Source: DATJNI01 sp035508275 (lineage in GTDB: Bacteria; Patescibacteriota; Saccharimonadia; Saccharimonadales; UBA4665). Taken from it: a DNA stretch of 57,131 bases. Below are positions 7,835 to 16,690 of the stretch, in pieces; the stretch's first letter is position 1, and each line of letters starts with the position of its first letter. The notes beneath the pieces were generated by a model that was not told the DNA's origin, made no database searches, and saw nothing but the letters and a program-made list of their open reading frames with translations. The DNA lies in NCBI GenBank assembly GCA_035508275.1, contig DATJNI010000006.1, positions 1-57,131 of the forward strand, written 5' to 3'. Position numbers and translations under genes: made by a program.

Positions 7835-9493
7835 ATGCGCCCTACGAAGGCCAAGGTTTCAATTTTTCGTCTGCGACTTGGGCTGTTCTTCTTTATTCTC
7901 TGGTGGATACCGATATACCTAACTGTCCCTTCGCTAGCAGATTTACTAAACCTCCAAACCACTCAAAGCAAGCACATATTATTTGTTTGTATCATTGTCG
8001 CCCAGACAATTTTTGGTTTTTTGGGACTTATACTTGTTGGCAAGGAGCTGTCGCTTACCCTTAAGCGCGTAAGCTACCGCCGAATGCCCGGAGTCATCTG
8101 GCGTATGGTAATTAGAGGAGATACAACAATACCGGCGGATAGTCTCAAGCCTAAGAAGACTAAAAAGGAAAAAGCTAAAACTGGAGCCATCGCCGGCTTA
8201 GGGGCTGCACCAACTCTATCTCAGGCATTAAAGAGCAAGCAATACTTGAGTATTCTAGCTCTAGCCGTAGTAATCGGTATACCAATCTCAGCTGCAGCAT
8301 ATTACTTCTTGGTTTTAATCGGGAAAGTTCAAAACTGGGTATTTGTAAGAGCACCTAACGAACTGGGCTTCCACGGCACTCCTACTTGGTGGGTAATATT
8401 GCCGCTAGCCTTTGCCGCAATCTTTGTTTCGCTAACTATAAAATACCTACCGGGCAAGGGCGGTCATGTACCTGCCGAGGGCTTTAAAGCTGGCGGCATA
8501 GTCACACCTGAACAGCTTTTTGGTGTTTTCTTTGCAGCTCTAGCTAGTATCGGCTTAGGTGCAGTTATCGGTCCTGAGGCACCACTAATTGCCTTGGGCT
8601 CAGGTCTAGGCTACCTAAGCATAAAGTTAATAAAGAAAGATGTTCCACAAACCGGCGCCGCCATAGTGGCGGCCACCGGCAGCTTTGCGGCCATCAGTAC
8701 ACTAGTTGGCTCGCCTCTGATCGGTGCATTCTTACTACTAGAAGCGGCCGGACTAAGCGGCGACACCACGACAATAGTTTTGATGCCAGGTCTACTGGCC
8801 GCCGGTATTGGCTCGCTAATTTTTACTGGTCTTAATTCTTTAACCGGCCTTGGGGCCTTCTCGTTAGCCATACCTAACTTACCTCGCTTTTCCCACCCAG
8901 ACGTTAAAGAACTTTTATGGGCCGTGGTGGTTGGCGCAATAACAGCTGTTCTTGGCGTAGTTATTATGAAGTTTGGCCTCAAGATATTTAAGCTTGTATC
9001 AAAGAGGTTGGTTCTGGCAACTTTCATAGCAGGACTGTTAATAGCTGGCCTTGCTATAGCCTATAGCTACATTACCGGACACAGCCCGAACGATGTTCTA
9101 TTTTCCGGACAGTCTTCTACGCCATACTTCGTCTCCCACGCTGCCGAGTTTAGCATTGGCGCACTATTACTGCTTCTACTAACTAAAGGTGTAGCCTACG
9201 GTCTGTCCCTAGGCAGCTTCCGTGGTGGTCCTATCTTCCCAAGCATATTCTTAGGTTGCGTACTGGGCATTGCCATGTCACACCTGCCTGGACTACCACT
9301 AGTCCCAGCTATAGCTATGGGCATGGGAGGCATGATCGCTTCCGTGCTTAGGCTGCCATTTAGCGCTGCATTGTTTGCCGTCATACTATCCGCGTCTGAC
9401 GCTCTAGCAGTAACTCCACTGGTTATTGTTGCCGTAGTCGTGTCCTTTGTCCTGGCATCAGTGCTATCTCCAAAAGCCACAACTACTGGTTGA
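7835..9493 (+). CDS. ClC-family chloride channel or transporter
   Basis: This 552-residue protein has about ten to twelve membrane segments and the ClC selectivity motifs in variant form: GKGGHVPAEG near residue 207 (in place of GSGIP), GAVIGPEAPLIALGSGLG near 240-257 (the GxEGP region), and GGPIFPSIFLG near 463 (GxFxP). Arg/Lys-rich cytosolic sequence lies between the first two helices. ClC proteins move chloride passively or exchange it for protons; the gating Glu of the GxEGP motif is preserved as the Glu of GPEAP. No CBS domains are present. It follows a small membrane protein by 3 nt and ends in TGA. Confidence 0.88.
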   Translation: MRPTKAKVSIFRLRLGLFFFILWWIPIYLTVPSLADLLNLQTTQSKHILFVCIIVAQTIFGFLGLILVGKELSLTLKRVSYRRMPGVIWRMVIRGDTTIPADSLKPKKTKKEKAKTGAIAGLGAAPTLSQALKSKQYLSILALAVVIGIPISAAAYYFLVLIGKVQNWVFVRAPNELGFHGTPTWWVILPLAFAAIFVSLTIKYLPGKGGHVPAEGFKAGGIVTPEQLFGVFFAALASIGLGAVIGPEAPLIALGSGLGYLSIKLIKKDVPQTGAAIVAATGSFAAISTLVGSPLIGAFLLLEAAGLSGDTTTIVLMPGLLAAGIGSLIFTGLNSLTGLGAFSLAIPNLPRFSHPDVKELLWAVVVGAITAVLGVVIMKFGLKIFKLVSKRLVLATFIAGLLIAGLAIAYSYITGHSPNDVLFSGQSSTPYFVSHAAEFSIGALLLLLLTKGVAYGLSLGSFRGGPIFPSIFLGCVLGIAMSHLPGLPLVPAIAMGMGGMIASVLRLPFSAALFAVILSASDALAVTPLVIVAVVVSFVLASVLSPKATTTG

Positions 9494-9517
9494 TTTATAC
9501 TCTATTTATGGTATAAT
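9490..9517 (+). promoter_or_regulatory. Promoter of the unknown gene pair (leaderless geometry)
   Basis: TTGATT (9490-9495) and a consensus TATAAT (9512-9517) are separated by 16 nt, and the ATG at 9525 follows 7 nt after the -10 box. The predicted transcription start coincides with the start codon. Confidence 0.65.
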
Positions 9518-9524
9518 GCAGTAA

Positions 9525-10475
9525 ATGTCCGAATCTGGAAACGCCGATTTTGAGATGCTCACCGGAGGTCTTTGTGACGCAATTGTTATTGAAGCAATGG
9601 CGACCGTACGTAGCCCTCACTTAACCGAGATTGCTCAGTTGGCACTGTCAAATAGTGACCTCCTGTTAGTTTTTCCTGAGATAGATCCTCAGGGCGACAC
9701 CGCCACCAAATATGTCTTTGCTAATAGTAGGGTTCTGACGGAGGGTACAGACGATGAAGCTTTTGAATCAATCGACGACGAAGGAGCTGAGCCAGAAAGC
9801 CGTGCTGAATGGCTAAGCCGTATGGTAACGGAGTTAATGGACAGCCCGAGCGACCCTTACGTCCCAGGCTTTGCGCTTTTAGTGCCTGATAGCCAACTAG
9901 TGTTCGGCAGGGAAGCCGCCCCTCTTATGGAGTTTAGTGAAGATGTAGCAGCTAAACATATTGCAATTGCATCCGCACCAGACGGCCTGTACCTAGAAGA
10001 TAGAGGGGATAAAGCCAGCGCTCTTATACTCAGCCAGCAGGACCGAGTAAGGTTTTCTCTTGAGTCAAAAGGTAGCTCTATGCCTCAAGAGTTCATTTTG
10101 AGTCTTTTTAATTCTTTCAAAGTTAACCGGCGCTTCCCCAAAAAACAAAAAATAGACTCGCACGGGACACAAAAAATGTCTGTGCACGCTACTGTTGAGT
10201 ACAGTTATGAGCCTGGCGCTAAACTACCGAGAAGTCTTCAAATTGTTATTTCTAAGGCCCCTGGATTTAATCGCCTGACACCGGCCCGAGGATATGACAT
10301 AAAACGCATCATTATTGATCCCTCTAAGCCAGATATAGTTGTGGCCGACGAATCGACAGTGCAATCAAAGTTACCAATAGGTACAGCCCCTAGACGCTAC
10401 CTCATGGACATCAAGACTGCCGATGAATTAATGCTGCTATCGTTGATGGGGCGAGATGAAGTACATGGCGAATAG
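9525..10475 (+). CDS. Hypothetical protein, first of an unknown two-gene unit
   Basis: This 316-residue soluble protein has no signal peptide or membrane segment. The N-terminal two thirds are acidic, including an Asp/Glu-rich stretch near residues 75-95; the last third is basic and strand-rich (PRSLQIVISKAPGFNRLTPA). A Lys-rich segment KVNRRFPKKQKI near residue 205 divides the two. I do not recognise any domain. It starts from a leaderless-type promoter and is followed after 11 nt by another unrecognised gene, so the two probably function together. It could be a lineage-specific protein. Confidence 0.7.
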   Translation: MSESGNADFEMLTGGLCDAIVIEAMATVRSPHLTEIAQLALSNSDLLLVFPEIDPQGDTATKYVFANSRVLTEGTDDEAFESIDDEGAEPESRAEWLSRMVTELMDSPSDPYVPGFALLVPDSQLVFGREAAPLMEFSEDVAAKHIAIASAPDGLYLEDRGDKASALILSQQDRVRFSLESKGSSMPQEFILSLFNSFKVNRRFPKKQKIDSHGTQKMSVHATVEYSYEPGAKLPRSLQIVISKAPGFNRLTPARGYDIKRIIIDPSKPDIVVADESTVQSKLPIGTAPRRYLMDIKTADELMLLSLMGRDEVHGE

Positions 10476-10486
10476 GAGAACCCCTT

Positions 10487-11083
10487 ATGCCAAGAAATAG
10501 AATCTCTCGGCATGCACCACGCAGACACTCAGAAAGCCCAAAGATAAAGGGCCAGTCTCGGCTTTTCGACGACATCAGAACATATAGACCTTTGTTAGAA
10601 ATTGGTGGAGTTGATGCGAATGAATATATGCATGGTGTTGCCGAGAACATTGGTGCAAAGGATCGAGTAGTTAGGCACCCTCTCTTAGAGTTGCTGCCTC
10701 CGGGTGCCCGTCGAGAGCTAATAAGAAAAATTCCAGAACCTAAAAAACTAAGATCCAAGCTTGGACAGTTTAGAGACGAACATCTGTCACAAAGTTTGGA
10801 GCTACATGCTGGAGGCGTGATCTTAGGCGATCCTACAGAGTCTGCTGGCGCACGCTACATAAACATAGTACTAGATGCCGTCTCAAGCCAACGTATTAGA
10901 GACGAACATGCTCAAATTCTTGGCCACTTCGGGATAGGTCGCATAAGTTATCTTTACTGCAACCTCGGCGTAGCTGTAGCGGAAGATCCGGTCGCTAATG
11001 AATTCTTCCAGGAACTTAAAAGAGAGGTGTCGCCCTCAATGGCCGTTACACTTGGCGGGGCTGTATTTTTTCACGAAAAGTAG
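10487..11083 (+). CDS. Hypothetical protein, second of an unknown two-gene unit
   Basis: This 198-residue soluble protein begins with a strongly basic, Arg/His-rich segment (PRNRISRHAPRRHSESPKIK), followed by a mixed region with ELLPPGARRELIRKIPEPKKL. The final 80 residues look like a compact alpha/beta domain ending in MAVTLGGAVFFHEK. No family is recognised. GGAG lies about 9 nt before the ATG. The basic head could bind nucleic acid or the acidic upstream partner; both ideas are inference. It converges on the GH25-like gene with 14 nt between the stops. Confidence 0.68.
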   Translation: MPRNRISRHAPRRHSESPKIKGQSRLFDDIRTYRPLLEIGGVDANEYMHGVAENIGAKDRVVRHPLLELLPPGARRELIRKIPEPKKLRSKLGQFRDEHLSQSLELHAGGVILGDPTESAGARYINIVLDAVSSQRIRDEHAQILGHFGIGRISYLYCNLGVAVAEDPVANEFFQELKREVSPSMAVTLGGAVFFHEK

Positions 11084-11097
11084 CAACGCTCATAAAC

Positions 11098-11841
11098 TCA
11101 GTAGTTTAGATAAAACATTTTTAGAAAGTTGTTCGAGCAAACGTAATTTTGATCAAGCCTAAGGGTGTACTGAGTTAGCAGGGCTTCGCCGCCAGTAAAT
11201 GTCGGACTAAGACAGGCAGAATCAGCATCGAACGCACTAAGAGAGCCGCTACCAATCCAGACGTCTTTTCGGCTCTGCCAGTTATTTGTTAGGAAGTTCC
11301 ACTGCGGCGGGTCTGAGTATATGCCAACTCTAGCAAACGGTACGTTGTCTTTTATGGCCTCTATCGCCCCAAGAATGACTTGTCGGTTAATCCTAGGATG
11401 AAGCGTCCAGCTATTATCTGTTTCAACATCTAGCCACCAATAGAGCGCATGTGCGCCTTGACTGGAAGCGTAGCGAACAGAGTAAAGGCTGGCGTTATAG
11501 CCATAGTTATAGGCCAAACAATTATAATTTGAGCTTAAACATTTAAGAGGATAGCTCTCAAACTTAATCCCATAAAACCTACCCGGATAACCGGTGTTAA
11601 TGTAGAGGGCGTAATTAGCCATCCAAAGAGTCTCTTTGCTCAAGCATGGATTGGGCTTAAAATCCAAACCTCCATTAACGCCGATGATGCCATATAGGTA
11701 CTGAGTGGAGTCTAGGGTGGACTTACAGTTAGGCCAAGACACATCAACTAGGCTATTTGAGTAAGGTCGAGAGCTATCTAGTACTACTAAAACCAAAACT
11801 AGCAGGAGTTGCAAGACCAGCAATTTTAAGTTTAGCCTCAT
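11098..11841 (-). CDS. Secreted GH25-like (glycoside hydrolase superfamily) protein
   Basis: This 247-residue protein starts with a hydrophobic signal or anchor segment (residues 1-22), then DVSWPNC, and later LYWWLDVETDNSW. An Asp on the first strand and a DxE pair on a later strand are the active-site arrangement of GH25 muramidases and the related DUF1906 group. Several Cys residues suggest disulfides outside the membrane. It may cut peptidoglycan, of itself or of a host, but divergence from classical GH25 leaves catalysis unproven. TATTAT at 11848-11853 is 6 nt from the ATG. It is divergent from the glycan block. Confidence 0.7.
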   Translation of the reverse strand: MRLNLKLLVLQLLLVLVLVVLDSSRPYSNSLVDVSWPNCKSTLDSTQYLYGIIGVNGGLDFKPNPCLSKETLWMANYALYINTGYPGRFYGIKFESYPLKCLSSNYNCLAYNYGYNASLYSVRYASSQGAHALYWWLDVETDNSWTLHPRINRQVILGAIEAIKDNVPFARVGIYSDPPQWNFLTNNWQSRKDVWIGSGSLSAFDADSACLSPTFTGGEALLTQYTLRLDQNYVCSNNFLKMFYLNY

Positions 11842-11960
11842 ACTAATATAATAGCGCTAATTAAGAGACTTGCTTCAGCTATAATTAAGTTTTAAGATAT
11901 ACTATCGCTAAGGTTAGTGTTATCATAATAAAATAATTTTTCCGAAAGTAGAGGCACGAA

Positions 11961-13160
11961 ATTAAGGTTATTGTTTTTGGCGGTGACGGCTTTTGCGGGT
12001 GGCCGACCTCCCTATATTTATCTCAAAAAGGTTACGACGTACTGATAGTCGACAATCTGAGTCGACGAGAAATTGACAAGCAACTCGGTGTTGAATCTCT
12101 CACCCCTATTGCCTCCATGGAGGATCGACTAAAAACTTGGAAAGAAAAAACTGGCAAAACTATTGCCTTTAAGAACGTCGATATAGCCGAAGACTACGAC
12201 GCGCTACTGAAGACAATTGAGGGCTTTAAGCCAGAGGCTATTGTCCATTTCGCCGAACAAAGGGCAGCTCCTTACTCAATGAAGACTACCGACACTAAGC
12301 GTTATACCGTCAGGAACAATACGCTAGGCACAACCAACATTTTATTCGCCATGGTTGACTCCGGACTAGATATTCACCTGGTACACCTAGGAACCATGGG
12401 CGTCTACGGCTACGGACAAACTGGCAAGAGCGTCATTCCAGAGGGATATCAGACGGTGCGCATAGATACGCCCGACGGGGAAGAGCAGATAGAGATCGTC
12501 TACCCACCCATGGCAGGCAGCGTATACCACAACACCAAGGTAACCGACCACGTCTGGTTCCAATTCGAGCAAAGAAATGACAATTTACGGATAACTGACC
12601 TACATCAAGGCATTGTCTGGGGAACGCAAACGCCCGAGACCTCGCTAGACGAAAAGCTAATTAACCGTTTCGACTACGACAGCGACTATGGTACCGTGCT
12701 TAACCGCTTCTTGGTTGAAGCAGAAATTGGTTACGATCTGACAGTTCATGGAACTGGCGGCCAAAAGCGCGCCTTCATCCACGTAAAAGACACGGTTAAG
12801 TGTATTGAACTAGCCATCAACAACCCTCCCGGCAAGAACGACCGAGTAAAGATATTCAACCAGGCTACTGAGACACACAGACTGATAGACCTTGCCGAGC
12901 TAATTAGTAAAAAAACGGGCGCAAAGATTAGCCACCTATCTAACCCAAGAAAAGAGGCTGTCCAGAATGAGCTCGACGTAAATAACAAGTCCTTCCTAGA
13001 GCTCGGCCTAAACCCAACCACACTGGACGACGGCTTAATGGACGAAATCAAAGACTCTGCCCGAAGATACAAGCACCGGATAGATAAATCTAAGCTACCT
13101 CCTAGCTCTTTCTGGAATAAGGAAAGGGAGCGAGCTTACAAATTATCTAAAAAGAAGTAA
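11961..13160 (+). CDS. UDP-sulfoquinovose synthase-like SDR enzyme (apparent ATT start)
   Basis: Read from ATT at 11961 the protein is 399 residues, the usual length of UDP-sulfoquinovose synthase (SQD1). It begins (M)KVIVFGGDGFCGWPTSLYL, the NAD-binding Rossmann loop with the family's typical FCGWP. The SDR catalytic set is present: GTMGVYGYG and YHNTK (YxxxK), and HFAEQRAAPYSM is also SQD1-like. The first in-frame ATG (12117) would delete the whole NAD-binding loop, and a stop at 11949-11951 precludes a longer frame. AGAGG lies 6 nt before the ATT. The enzyme joins sulfite to UDP-glucose to give UDP-sulfoquinovose; a related nucleotide-sugar activity is possible. Confidence 0.82.
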   Translation: MKVIVFGGDGFCGWPTSLYLSQKGYDVLIVDNLSRREIDKQLGVESLTPIASMEDRLKTWKEKTGKTIAFKNVDIAEDYDALLKTIEGFKPEAIVHFAEQRAAPYSMKTTDTKRYTVRNNTLGTTNILFAMVDSGLDIHLVHLGTMGVYGYGQTGKSVIPEGYQTVRIDTPDGEEQIEIVYPPMAGSVYHNTKVTDHVWFQFEQRNDNLRITDLHQGIVWGTQTPETSLDEKLINRFDYDSDYGTVLNRFLVEAEIGYDLTVHGTGGQKRAFIHVKDTVKCIELAINNPPGKNDRVKIFNQATETHRLIDLAELISKKTGAKISHLSNPRKEAVQNELDVNNKSFLELGLNPTTLDDGLMDEIKDSARRYKHRIDKSKLPPSSFWNKERERAYKLSKKK

Positions 13161-13170
13161 GATAGTATCT

Positions 13171-14145
13171 ATGAAACTTGTGATTATGATCCCTTGTCTC
13201 AATGAAGAGACAACCTTACCTTTAGTGTTGGAATCGATCCCAAAAAAGATAGCCGGTGTTGATAGTCAGGAAATCCTAATAATTGACGATGGCTGTACCG
13301 ACAAAACAGTAGAAGTTGCCCGGTCCTACGGCGTCAGACACTTTATTCACCACGCAAAAAACAGAGGTTTGGCGTACTCATTACGTGATGGCATTAGGGG
13401 AGCGCTAGAGATGGGCGCTGACATACTTGTCTTAACTGACGGCGATCACCAATACCCCCAGGAACGTATACCTGACCTAATTAAACCAATCCTAGATGGC
13501 AAGGCTGATACAGTAATTGGCGATCGGCAAACCCACACCATTGAACACTTCAGCCCAATGAAGAAGTTCTTGCAAAAATTAGGCACCAAAGTACTAAATA
13601 CTGCTGCCGGCACCAACATACCAGACAGCACCAGTGGTTTTAGGGCTTACTCTAAAGAGGCTGCCATAAAAATGAATTTGGTTGGACGATTTAACTTTGC
13701 TCTCGAAACAACCTTTCAAGCTTCACATAAGCGCCTCAATTTTGTGACTATTAAGATCAAGACTAACCCAAAGACCAGGGAGTCAAGGTTATTTAAGTCA
13801 TCTTGGGAGCACGTTAGAAAGTCGGCGGTAGCCCTAACTAACGCCTACACCATGTACAAACCTTTCGTGGTGTTTATGACTATTGGCATAATCCTCTTAA
13901 TCTGCGGACTTATCCCTTTCGCGCATTATCTATATGTAGTCGTAATCAATAGCCACCCATATGGCACCCACCACCTGCAAGCCCTAATCATTGGCACAGT
14001 TCTACTTAACGCCTCCTTTATATCCTTCACCCTAGGAGTTGTCGCTAATTTAATTAGAGTCAACCGCGTGCTAATTGAGGACGTACTCGAAGAAGTGCGC
14101 CGCGATCGCTACGACATGACTGTGCACGAAATAAAGCCAGACTAG
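13171..14145 (+). CDS. Family 2 glycosyltransferase, DPM/DPG-synthase-like
   Basis: This 324-residue protein has a GT-A domain starting LVIMIPCLNEETTLPLVLESI, with the metal/nucleotide acidic sites ILIIDDGCTD (residues about 36-45) and LVLTDGDHQY (near 90), and two C-terminal membrane helices at about residues 230-255 and 270-295. This is the layout of polyprenyl-phosphate mannose or glucose synthases and of undecaprenyl-phosphate transferases. It follows the SQD1-like gene by 10 nt, so the nucleotide sugar made there may be its donor; that is inference. Its stop shares CTAG with the convergent gene. Confidence 0.85.
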   Translation: MKLVIMIPCLNEETTLPLVLESIPKKIAGVDSQEILIIDDGCTDKTVEVARSYGVRHFIHHAKNRGLAYSLRDGIRGALEMGADILVLTDGDHQYPQERIPDLIKPILDGKADTVIGDRQTHTIEHFSPMKKFLQKLGTKVLNTAAGTNIPDSTSGFRAYSKEAAIKMNLVGRFNFALETTFQASHKRLNFVTIKIKTNPKTRESRLFKSSWEHVRKSAVALTNAYTMYKPFVVFMTIGIILLICGLIPFAHYLYVVVINSHPYGTHHLQALIIGTVLLNASFISFTLGVVANLIRVNRVLIEDVLEEVRRDRYDMTVHEIKPD

Positions 14146-15677
14146 TCGCTATTATTAAGTTTGATTTTTACTACCGTATGTCGAGTTAATTTCTGGGCAT
14201 CGTAATTTATTCGTTTTACTACTGAGTTCGGCCAGTACCAAGTATCGTCGGAGCGAATAATGAAGGTTATTATCCCGCCGCCCTCAATAAAGAGTAGGGC
14301 TATAAGGACAGTTGCTAGTGCTTTCTTAACGGGACGGTTTTTCAAACTATAACTGAATGCCAGCCCAACAATCCCGCCCAGCGGCAAGAGTATTGGCAAA
14401 AGGTACCGTCCGTTCATGTTCTCAAGCACAGCGGTGTAGTGGTATGTAGCATAACTCTTAACAAAGAGAGACAACAAGTATATGCCGCAGGCAGTTAAAA
14501 GAAACGCGACGTAGCGACTCTTTATTAGTCTCTTCCACCAGCGAACAACTGCCACAAAACCGGCGACCGCTAGAATAATTGCGCCAAAACTCGGCAAAGG
14601 CAGTGGAGGGTAGCTGTAAAAGTTACTGGCCGGACCATTGACAGCAAAGAAGAGCCTATACCACATCCAGTAGAACCACTGGAAAATATAGCCTAATGGA
14701 CCGTAAGTAATAAATGCTTTATGGCCTTCAACCAGCTGGTGTCTCTGGTAATCCACATACCAAGGGCTGTAAGCCTTACAAGCGTCAACGCTTAAAACCT
14801 GCGAACAGTCCGGTGCAAAAGAATGGTACTTGAGTAAATTGTAGCCATCCCGCTGAGCAAACAAGCCTATCGCTATTAAAACGAATGCAATCAGAGCGTA
14901 GCGCGTAACTCGAGATAAACTCCTATAGCTCTTCTTTAGCTCCCTATAAACCTCCCTGAAATCACTGCCGTAGCGCTTATAGCTATAAATAGCTAGATAC
15001 AAGGTAATAGCGAAGAATATTGGCAGAAAAGCGTATTTAACAATACTAGTTAAAATACAGCTGCCAAGCAGCAGCATCAGTGACTTAAAGGATAGTTTTT
15101 TAAGCTTAATATCGTCAATGACTTTAGTCGTTTCGAGCAAAATCCAACCGACTAGCAAAAAGAGCATGTCATCATAATTAACTTGAGCAGCCAACTGTGG
15201 AACTATTGGAATCAACACAAAAAGAAAAATAGTTATATTAATGAGACCTTTAGATAATCCCATCTTCCTAAACAGTTTACGAAAGACAAACAGGCCGAGC
15301 GTGAACAGTGCCGCATCAATGAGACGGATAATAATTATCTTGGTGTCGATCGAATGGGTAAATAAAGAAATGAACCGATAAGGAAAGCTCATTAAGTAGT
15401 GATACAAATATGAAGGATCCCTGGTCAGGGCACTGTACTGGCTAGTACCAGGCGGTTGTTTAGATAGGAAGGGCAACCAATAATGTGAATAGACCTGGAT
15501 TAGACCAAAGTGAAAGTTTTCGTCAAAGGCTTGAGGATAAAGCGCAGAAAAAGCAATCCAGATACACTCTAAAGCAAAAAAGACGATTGAGAAGTAGAAA
15601 AACTTGGAAGAGGAAACAACGTCTCTTACCAACTTAGAGAACTTACTCTTTAGGTCACTTGATCTTGGCTTACTCAA
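14142..15677 (-). CDS. Membrane glycosyltransferase, GT39/ArnT-like
   Basis: This 511-residue protein has about ten to twelve membrane helices. After the first helix comes a loop with FDENFHFGLIQVYSHYW, whose acidic DE pair corresponds to the catalytic acidic residue of GT-C transferases; the loop continues with a Tyr-rich segment (DPSYLYHYLMSFPYRF). Such enzymes transfer sugars from polyprenyl-phosphate donors outside the membrane. The start is a TTG at 15677. It lies opposite the GT2 gene, with a 4-nt overlap of stops, and plausibly uses the lipid-linked sugar that enzyme makes. Confidence 0.7.
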   Translation of the reverse strand: MSKPRSSDLKSKFSKLVRDVVSSSKFFYFSIVFFALECIWIAFSALYPQAFDENFHFGLIQVYSHYWLPFLSKQPPGTSQYSALTRDPSYLYHYLMSFPYRFISLFTHSIDTKIIIIRLIDAALFTLGLFVFRKLFRKMGLSKGLINITIFLFVLIPIVPQLAAQVNYDDMLFLLVGWILLETTKVIDDIKLKKLSFKSLMLLLGSCILTSIVKYAFLPIFFAITLYLAIYSYKRYGSDFREVYRELKKSYRSLSRVTRYALIAFVLIAIGLFAQRDGYNLLKYHSFAPDCSQVLSVDACKAYSPWYVDYQRHQLVEGHKAFITYGPLGYIFQWFYWMWYRLFFAVNGPASNFYSYPPLPLPSFGAIILAVAGFVAVVRWWKRLIKSRYVAFLLTACGIYLLSLFVKSYATYHYTAVLENMNGRYLLPILLPLGGIVGLAFSYSLKNRPVKKALATVLIALLFIEGGGIITFIIRSDDTWYWPNSVVKRINYDAQKLTRHTVVKIKLNNSD

Positions 15678-15790
15678 TTTATAAAAGTTATATACTTTTG
15701 GAAACTGTAATTTAGCTGAACGTTCCTAATTATACATTAAGAGGCCGCCATCTTAGCGGTGTATACTGAGAGATAAGCAACGACAAAAAT

Positions 15791-16684
15791 ATGTTCAAGA
15801 AGTATCGTCCGTATATTAGTGTTGGGTTACTTGTTATTCTGCTGGGATATGGCGGCTATTACATCTACCATAACCGCTCGCTCTTTAGCTCACTAAAAAC
15901 TACTTCGCTAGCAACTATTACTAAAGTGTATCTGCTTTACTGGGTAATCCTGGCCGTCCTAGTCCTAATTTTCTTTGCTACCCTTAAGATCTGCTCAAAA
16001 CGAATATCGTTAATTGAAAACTTAAAACTTAATATCCATACGGTCTTAATTAACTTTTTTGTGCCGGGCCAGGGAGGGCCAGCTTACCGCGGCGGCTACA
16101 TGTATAAAGTTCACAACCTAAAGATAAAGAAGTACATTCTCTCTACTCTTATCTATTACGGCATATATGCAGTCCTGAGCTTTATGTTTCTATTCGCCTT
16201 TAAATTTAAAGTTTGGCAAACCATTCTTTTAGCCCTATTAGTAGCCGGTTTTTCTTTTCTGGTTATATCCCGCTACTCCAAAAAATCTAAGCTGCGGCCA
16301 ACCGACCTACACTTAAGCTCCACAGCTATGTTATTAATACTTCTGGCAACGCTACTGCAGCTGGTAGTCCAATCCATCATCTTTGGCATTGAGCTTCATA
16401 GTGTCAACCCGTCAATTCATGAATCACAAATAATCTCATACACCGGCGCGGCCAACTTAACACTTTTTGCGGCCTTAACCCCAGGGGCAATCGGCATAAG
16501 AGAAGCATTCCTGGTCTTTACTCAACATATTCATCATATTTCTACTGCTAATATTATTGCAGCGAATATTATAGACAGGTCAGTTTATATAGTTTTCCTT
16601 CTTACTTTGGCGGTTCTAATAGGTGGCTACCACGCTTACAAAAGGTACAGCTCTAGACAAAAATTAAGCCTGGGGGTTGAGTAA
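15791..16684 (+). CDS. LPG-synthase TM-domain / flippase-like membrane protein
   Basis: This 297-residue protein has about eight membrane segments and matches the UPF0104 / lysylphosphatidylglycerol-synthase transmembrane family: FVPGQGGPAYRGGYMYKVH in the first half and LTPGAIGIREAFLVFTQH in the second are the family's two conserved loops. The family includes glycolipid or aminoacyl-lipid flippases. Only the membrane part is present, without an aminoacyltransferase domain. Its place between two membrane glycosyltransferases suggests it flips or supports a glycolipid; that is inference. It ends 6 nt before the next gene. Confidence 0.82.
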   Translation: MFKKYRPYISVGLLVILLGYGGYYIYHNRSLFSSLKTTSLATITKVYLLYWVILAVLVLIFFATLKICSKRISLIENLKLNIHTVLINFFVPGQGGPAYRGGYMYKVHNLKIKKYILSTLIYYGIYAVLSFMFLFAFKFKVWQTILLALLVAGFSFLVISRYSKKSKLRPTDLHLSSTAMLLILLATLLQLVVQSIIFGIELHSVNPSIHESQIISYTGAANLTLFAALTPGAIGIREAFLVFTQHIHHISTANIIAANIIDRSVYIVFLLTLAVLIGGYHAYKRYSSRQKLSLGVE

Positions 16685-16690
16685 ACAAGG

